NCBI RefSeq assembly: GCF_021130785.1
Contig: NW_025777533.1
Location: 29,591 to 93,590, forward strand
Length of the DNA stretch: 64,000 bases
From: Homalodisca vitripennis
Taxonomy: Eukaryota > Arthropoda > Insecta > Hemiptera > Cicadellidae
Direction of reading: 5' to 3'
The position numbers and the translations under genes were made by a program. Of the stretch, positions 60,233 to 64,000 are shown piece after piece; within the stretch, counting starts at the first letter, position 1, and every line of letters starts with the position of its first letter. Below the pieces are notes generated by a model, which was given only the letters and a program-made list of their open reading frames with translations, did not search any database and was not told the origin of the DNA.

Positions 60233-62095
60233 ATGAATACGCATACTAGCAAAAAGCATTTAATGAAACAGTTCAAATATCATTCATTAAAAATTGTTAA
60301 AATTAACTGTCATGTTATGTTCATTGGCACTTTATTGTCTTTCGGCCTAACCCCTCCAGGTCTCAGTCCTAAATTTCCTTACTCTGGTCTACCACCTGCT
60401 ATGCACGAAGCTGTTAAAATTTTAGCTATCAAGACAAGTTTTGAACTTTCTAAATTAGTATTGAAAGCATATAAATCCATGGCAGAAAACCATGGTAAAG
60501 AATTAAGAATCATATATGATTGTCTATTATCCCAATATGATAGTGATTCTCTTCATAATGACATTAATAATATAGTACGAAAGCTACAGAGTTTTATGAC
60601 TAAAAAAACTGAAAAACTTTCAAATAAGTTGTTACAAATTTGTAGAAAAACTATAAATAATGGTGAGGAAATACCCACTAAATGGAAATGCTTCAGTGAC
60701 ACCGATTCTAATAATGTTATACCACCCTTATATGATGGAACAAATTCTTGTGTTGAACAATCACCGAACACAAATGTAGACCCCATTATTGAAAAAGTAG
60801 CCAAACAAGATACAAATAATGCCAGTGATCTTCTTGAATCGTGCATTGAAAATATATCTGACTATCAACCTAACAAAGATGAACTTCAAGTTCTTTCAAA
60901 AGGTCTCACGTTTTGTCCTACTCCAAAATTTAATCAAATAAGCCTAATAAACGACGCTCTTACCTTTTCCCGGGAATTAAGACTAAAATTTTTCTTCAGC
61001 AAACAACAAAACATTTGTAATGATGAAATTCTTCCTTGCTTGAATAGGTTCAAACAAAAATCGGATTGGGAACCTCCCCCTCTCCCTGCAGATCACCCGA
61101 TTGAACAGTTTATTAACATTGTAGTGTCTAATTTGTCAAATCCGGAATTTCAAAACTCTTTAAATAAGAAGAATAACTTATCCCAAAATGAAATTCGAGC
61201 CATTAAATCACTGAAAAACAATCACAATATAATCATTCTCCCGGCTGATAAAGGAAGTAAGATTGTTATTTTAAATTTAAAAGATTACATTGAAGAAGCT
61301 ACCACACAGTTATCTGATACAAATACATACAAGCCTCTGGAGGAAGATCCTACAGATAAATTTAACGAAGTTATCAAAAAATACCTCAAAGATTATGGTC
61401 CCAATCAAGGTTTGTCTTCAAAGAATATTGAATTATTAAGTCCAAAATGGCCCCGAACACCAATATTTTATACACTCCCAAAAATCCACAAACCCATTCG
61501 TCCTCCACCTGGTAGACCTATTGTTTCTAGCTATGGGAGTCCAACAGAAAGAATTTCAGCTTATATTGATGATCAACTGCAACCTTTTGTAAAATCATTA
61601 CCATCCTATATAAAAAATTCTACTGACTTCATTGAAAAAAAAATTACTACTGTTAAACAACCAATTCCTGAAAATTCAATTCTAGTAACAGTAGATGTAA
61701 ATTCTCTATACACAAACATACCACATAAAGAGGGTCTGCAGGCTGTAGAGAGTGTTCTAGACGCTAGAAAAAATAATGTTATTCCATCGACCAACTTTTT
61801 GATTAATTTAATGCAATTCGTCCTTACAATGAACAATTTTAAATTCAACGACAAAAATTATCTACAAATTTCGGGTACAGCTATGGGCACCAGGATGGCT
61901 CCCTCATATGCTAACCTATTCATGGGCGAATTCGAGAAGAAATTTCTAGCCTCACAAAATCTTCAACCATTAAAATGGGTACGTTTCATCGATGATATAT
62001 TTTTCATATGGCATCATGGATTGGAATCTTTGCAAGAATTTTTGAAGAATCTCCAAGAGTTTCTCTCCTTTGAAGTTTACATGGAACTATTCTGA
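60233..62095 (+). CDS. Penelope copy C reverse transcriptase (frameshifted)
   Basis: Same protein as copy B up to FLKNLQEF. Two indels against copy B: AAA added at about 61640 (an extra Lys, in frame, KKITTV) and one T added at about 62060 (GAGTTTCTC for GAGTTCTC), which shifts the frame and stops it at 62095. The right frame resumes at about 62070 (KFTWNYSDVIITFLDLD) to the A-run near 62350, where an extra A shifts it again (ends 62399). Motif C FIDDIFFIW is present before the break. Confidence 0.9.
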   Translation: MNTHTSKKHLMKQFKYHSLKIVKINCHVMFIGTLLSFGLTPPGLSPKFPYSGLPPAMHEAVKILAIKTSFELSKLVLKAYKSMAENHGKELRIIYDCLLSQYDSDSLHNDINNIVRKLQSFMTKKTEKLSNKLLQICRKTINNGEEIPTKWKCFSDTDSNNVIPPLYDGTNSCVEQSPNTNVDPIIEKVAKQDTNNASDLLESCIENISDYQPNKDELQVLSKGLTFCPTPKFNQISLINDALTFSRELRLKFFFSKQQNICNDEILPCLNRFKQKSDWEPPPLPADHPIEQFINIVVSNLSNPEFQNSLNKKNNLSQNEIRAIKSLKNNHNIIILPADKGSKIVILNLKDYIEEATTQLSDTNTYKPLEEDPTDKFNEVIKKYLKDYGPNQGLSSKNIELLSPKWPRTPIFYTLPKIHKPIRPPPGRPIVSSYGSPTERISAYIDDQLQPFVKSLPSYIKNSTDFIEKKITTVKQPIPENSILVTVDVNSLYTNIPHKEGLQAVESVLDARKNNVIPSTNFLINLMQFVLTMNNFKFNDKNYLQISGTAMGTRMAPSYANLFMGEFEKKFLASQNLQPLKWVRFIDDIFFIWHHGLESLQEFLKNLQEFLSFEVYMELF

Positions 62096-62399
62096 TGTTA
62101 TAATAACTTTTTTAGATTTAGACATTTTCTTAGAATCAGGCTACATCAAAACAAAATTGCATGTTAAAACAACAAACACAATGAACTATCTAAATTTTTC
62201 AAGTTGCCATCCAATATATATAAAAAAGTCTATTCCAAAAAGTTTATCTATACGAGCCAAGAAGCTATGCAGCAATGATATAGACTTCCTAAATTACATT
62301 GAAAAATTAAGCAACACTTTTAAACATTTAAATTACCCAGACAAAATTTTAAAAAAATCAAATAAACAAACCAAAACATCCAGCAAGCTTCAATTATAA
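62070..62399 (+). pseudogene. Penelope copy C: displaced RT C-terminus
   Basis: Continuation of the copy C RT in the next frame: TWNYSDVIITFLDLDIFLES through SLSIRAKKLCSNDIDFLNYI to NYPDKILKKSNKQTK, where an added A (AAAAAAA) misframes the linker to the endonuclease. Confidence 0.85.
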
Positions 62400-62460
62400 A
62401 ACACAACCAAAGTTTATTACACAGTTTTTTCCTGGACTACTACACAAAATTAACAGTATT

Positions 62461-63045
62461 ATGAAAATTGCCCATAATGTCCTACTTTCCTCTCCAGATA
62501 CCCAAACTTTTATGGCTAAAGCACCTAGAGTAATATTTCGAAAACCTCCAAATTTTAAAAACAAACTTGTCCAACCTAAACTACCTAAATTACACCAACC
62601 CGTTACTAATGGATGTGAACCGTGCAACAAACCACGTTGCGGTTCTTGCAAAATTATGAAAAACTCTAGGGAATTCAAAAGTAACGTAACAGGTTTAACT
62701 TATCCCATCATTGGCAAAGTAAACTGTGACTCTAAGAATGTAATTTACCAAATTAATTGTAAATTTTGTGACAAACAGTACATTGGACAAACATCTAACC
62801 ACCTTAGAGTCAGAATAACAGGGCACAGATTTGATATTTTCCATAAAGACAAGGAGAAGCCATTGGCCAAACATGCTGCTGAGCACAAAAAAGACAAAAT
62901 TGAAGAATGTTATAACCTTAAAGGAATTAATAAGGTCTTCCCTTGTCATGAAGAAAATTTAAATAGATTAAAATTTAAAAATCTGGAACAAGCACATCAA
63001 TTACTTTTAAAATCAAAATACCCAAATGGTCTAAATTTAAGATAA
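62461..63045 (+). CDS. Penelope copy C GIY-YIG endonuclease
   Basis: 194 codons. Two substitutions relative to copies A and B (PNFKNK for PNLKNK, LKFKNLEQ for LKLKNLEQ). Upstream, a TAC triplet is duplicated (GGACTACTACAC, in frame). Catalytic and zinc residues retained. Confidence 0.9.
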   Translation: MKIAHNVLLSSPDTQTFMAKAPRVIFRKPPNFKNKLVQPKLPKLHQPVTNGCEPCNKPRCGSCKIMKNSREFKSNVTGLTYPIIGKVNCDSKNVIYQINCKFCDKQYIGQTSNHLRVRITGHRFDIFHKDKEKPLAKHAAEHKKDKIEECYNLKGINKVFPCHEENLNRLKFKNLEQAHQLLLKSKYPNGLNLR

Positions 63046-63187
63046 TTTTAACTTTTCCAAATTTCCATCTGTGCCATTAATGATATATCAGCTGGGTTTT
63101 TGAATGTTTTAGTTGCGTATTTAAATTTTTGGTTATTTTATTTTATTTGTTGTGTTTCTTGTTTCTTGTTTTCTTCATTTATATTAT

Positions 63188-63233
63188 GCTTCCTGAAGAT
63201 GTGGGTATTAAATCCCACGAAATATATAGAAGC
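63188..63233 (+). ncRNA. Hammerhead ribozyme motif, Penelope copy C
   Basis: Identical 46 nt to copies A and B; predicted cleavage after 63228. It lies 35 nt before the element runs into (TA)n, so the motif sits close to the element's 3' end. Confidence 0.78.
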
Positions 63234-63266
63234 CTTGTAATCTTCGTTTTTCATTTCAATAAGTGA

Positions 63267-63267
<1 letters not shown>

Positions 63268-63328
<61 letters not shown>
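63268..63328. repeat. (TA)n microsatellite at right edge of Penelope array
   Basis: About 30 TA units directly continuing GAAATAATATA, where copies A and B instead continue into ACAGCCACTTGG. Confidence 0.95.
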
Positions 63329-63332
<4 letters not shown>

Positions 63333-63360
63333 AATAGAAGAAAAAAGACTTCAAATAAAT

Positions 63361-63398
63361 CCTTTAATATTTCGACTTTATTGTCGTTTTCAAAAAGG
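63361..63398 (-). other. Penelope-like terminal hairpin, degenerate hammerhead-like
   Basis: Minus strand: CCTTTTT GAAAA CGAC AATAAA GTCG AAATATT AAAGG. A CGAC/GTCG stem followed by GAAA and an outer CCTTT/AAAGG pairing imitates the hammerhead layout, but the CUGANGA core is degraded (UUGAAAA). Probably the 3' end of a different, oppositely oriented Penelope-like element. Confidence 0.4.
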
Positions 63399-64000
63399 TA
63401 CAAAAAGTGAATATAATGTAAGAATTAAAAGTAAATCTTTGAAATTTTTATAATCAGCTGAAATTTTCTATTCTGATTTATAGTGTAATTTATAAACTCC
63501 TTGGTATATTATACTAAAAATTGATTTCTATTAAAATTAAAATTTAGATTAATAATATAAAAAGGCGTTCTAAACAGCATAAAATTAAATTAAATATTAA
63601 CAATTTTGTAGTTTTGTAATTGCATAATTATAAAAAATTAATAAATTTAAATATATATAATTCTTAGTCTAGAAAAGAATAAGTGGTTGAAGCATATTTG
63701 TATCCATTTCCCCTGTTTATTTTTCCTGAAACCACGGTAAAGATAATATATATATTAAGTCAAAGGAACCAATCACGACGTGTAAAAAGGAACGAGTAGG
63801 TACTTTACGTGCAAACATTCATAGCTTTGTTCATAATATGGGTTTTATAATAACATTTAAATAGTACTCTTCCTATGTATTAGATAGTTTTAATTGGTCA
63901 CTGGTAAATTATGTAATAAAAATTAGATAGTAACTTTGCCTTTCCAATCTGCACAATACTACTGATCAAGCACTGTTTTAATGTTAGTTAAAATTTGATT
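63399..64000. other. Unassigned AT-rich sequence to window end
   Basis: Nothing recognised; may belong to the minus-strand Penelope-like element suggested at 63361-63398. Confidence 0.35.

Larger units (their letters stand above)
55918..63270 (+). mobile_element. Head-to-tail tandem array of Penelope-like elements (one partial, two full copies)
   Basis: Copy A (55918 to about 56960) has only the RT end, endonuclease and 3' region. Copies B (about 56961-60115) and C (about 60116-63270) are full units with RT, endonuclease and 3' region. Endonuclease starts are at 56145, 59300 and 62461, so periods are 3155 and 3161 bp. Copies differ by very few substitutions and a few 1-3 base indels. Tandem copies with a truncated leading copy are characteristic of Penelope-like elements. 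Both outer edges are (TA)n. Confidence 0.93.

Noticed and set aside
56081..62949. Repeated minus-strand ORFs of 84-97 codons in each Penelope copy
   Set aside because: Antisense shadows of the endonuclease and RT, repeated only because the units are repeated.

Overview
This window is AT-rich eukaryotic DNA, most likely from an insect with a large, transposon-filled genome. The evidence is a seven-exon gene with long introns and GT-AG splice sites, mariner, piggyBac-like, hAT and Tigger remnants, several CR1/Jockey-type and R1/LOA-type non-LTR retrotransposons, and Penelope-like elements. I cannot name the species. A hemipteran-type genome would fit, but that is a guess from repeat content. 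There are no prokaryotic features.

The only host gene I can assemble with confidence is on the minus strand, 54804 to 24346. Seven exons join in frame into a 300-residue type II membrane protein of the ITM2 (BRI) family with a BRICHOS domain and a Lys-Arg cleavage site before a 38-residue C-terminal peptide. Its introns hold most of the mobile DNA. Intron 1 (16 kb) carries three piggyBac-like TTAA elements, a MULE-like MITE with 9-bp target duplication and a 5' piece of a CR1-like element. Intron 5 (8 kb) is almost filled by a sense-oriented CR1-like element that was itself hit by another retrotransposon. Intron 6 carries an antisense reverse-transcriptase relic.

0-24 kb (3' of the gene) is a graveyard of nested transposons. 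A mariner copy sits inside an RT coding region (TA duplication at both ends). A Tigger/pogo relic, a hAT relic and two copies of the 3' end of an old Penelope-like element follow. A GC-richer, nearly intact 5.4-kb R1/LOA-like retrotransposon (15279-20694) interrupts a minus-strand CR1-like element and has a poly(A) tail and a 14-16 bp target duplication.

55.8-63.3 kb, just upstream of the ITM2 start, is a head-to-tail array of Penelope-like retroelements: one 5'-truncated and two full-length copies, period about 3.16 kb, near-identical, bounded on both sides by (TA)n. Each unit has a reverse transcriptase, a GIY-YIG endonuclease and, in its 3' region, a sequence that folds as a 46-nt hammerhead ribozyme. 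This self-cleaving motif, repeated exactly three times, is the most interesting system in the window.

Most remaining sequence is AT-rich and unassigned. Several short recent tandem duplications (24, 28, 37, 52, 63 and 228 bp) are scattered through it; one duplicates a splice donor of ITM2.
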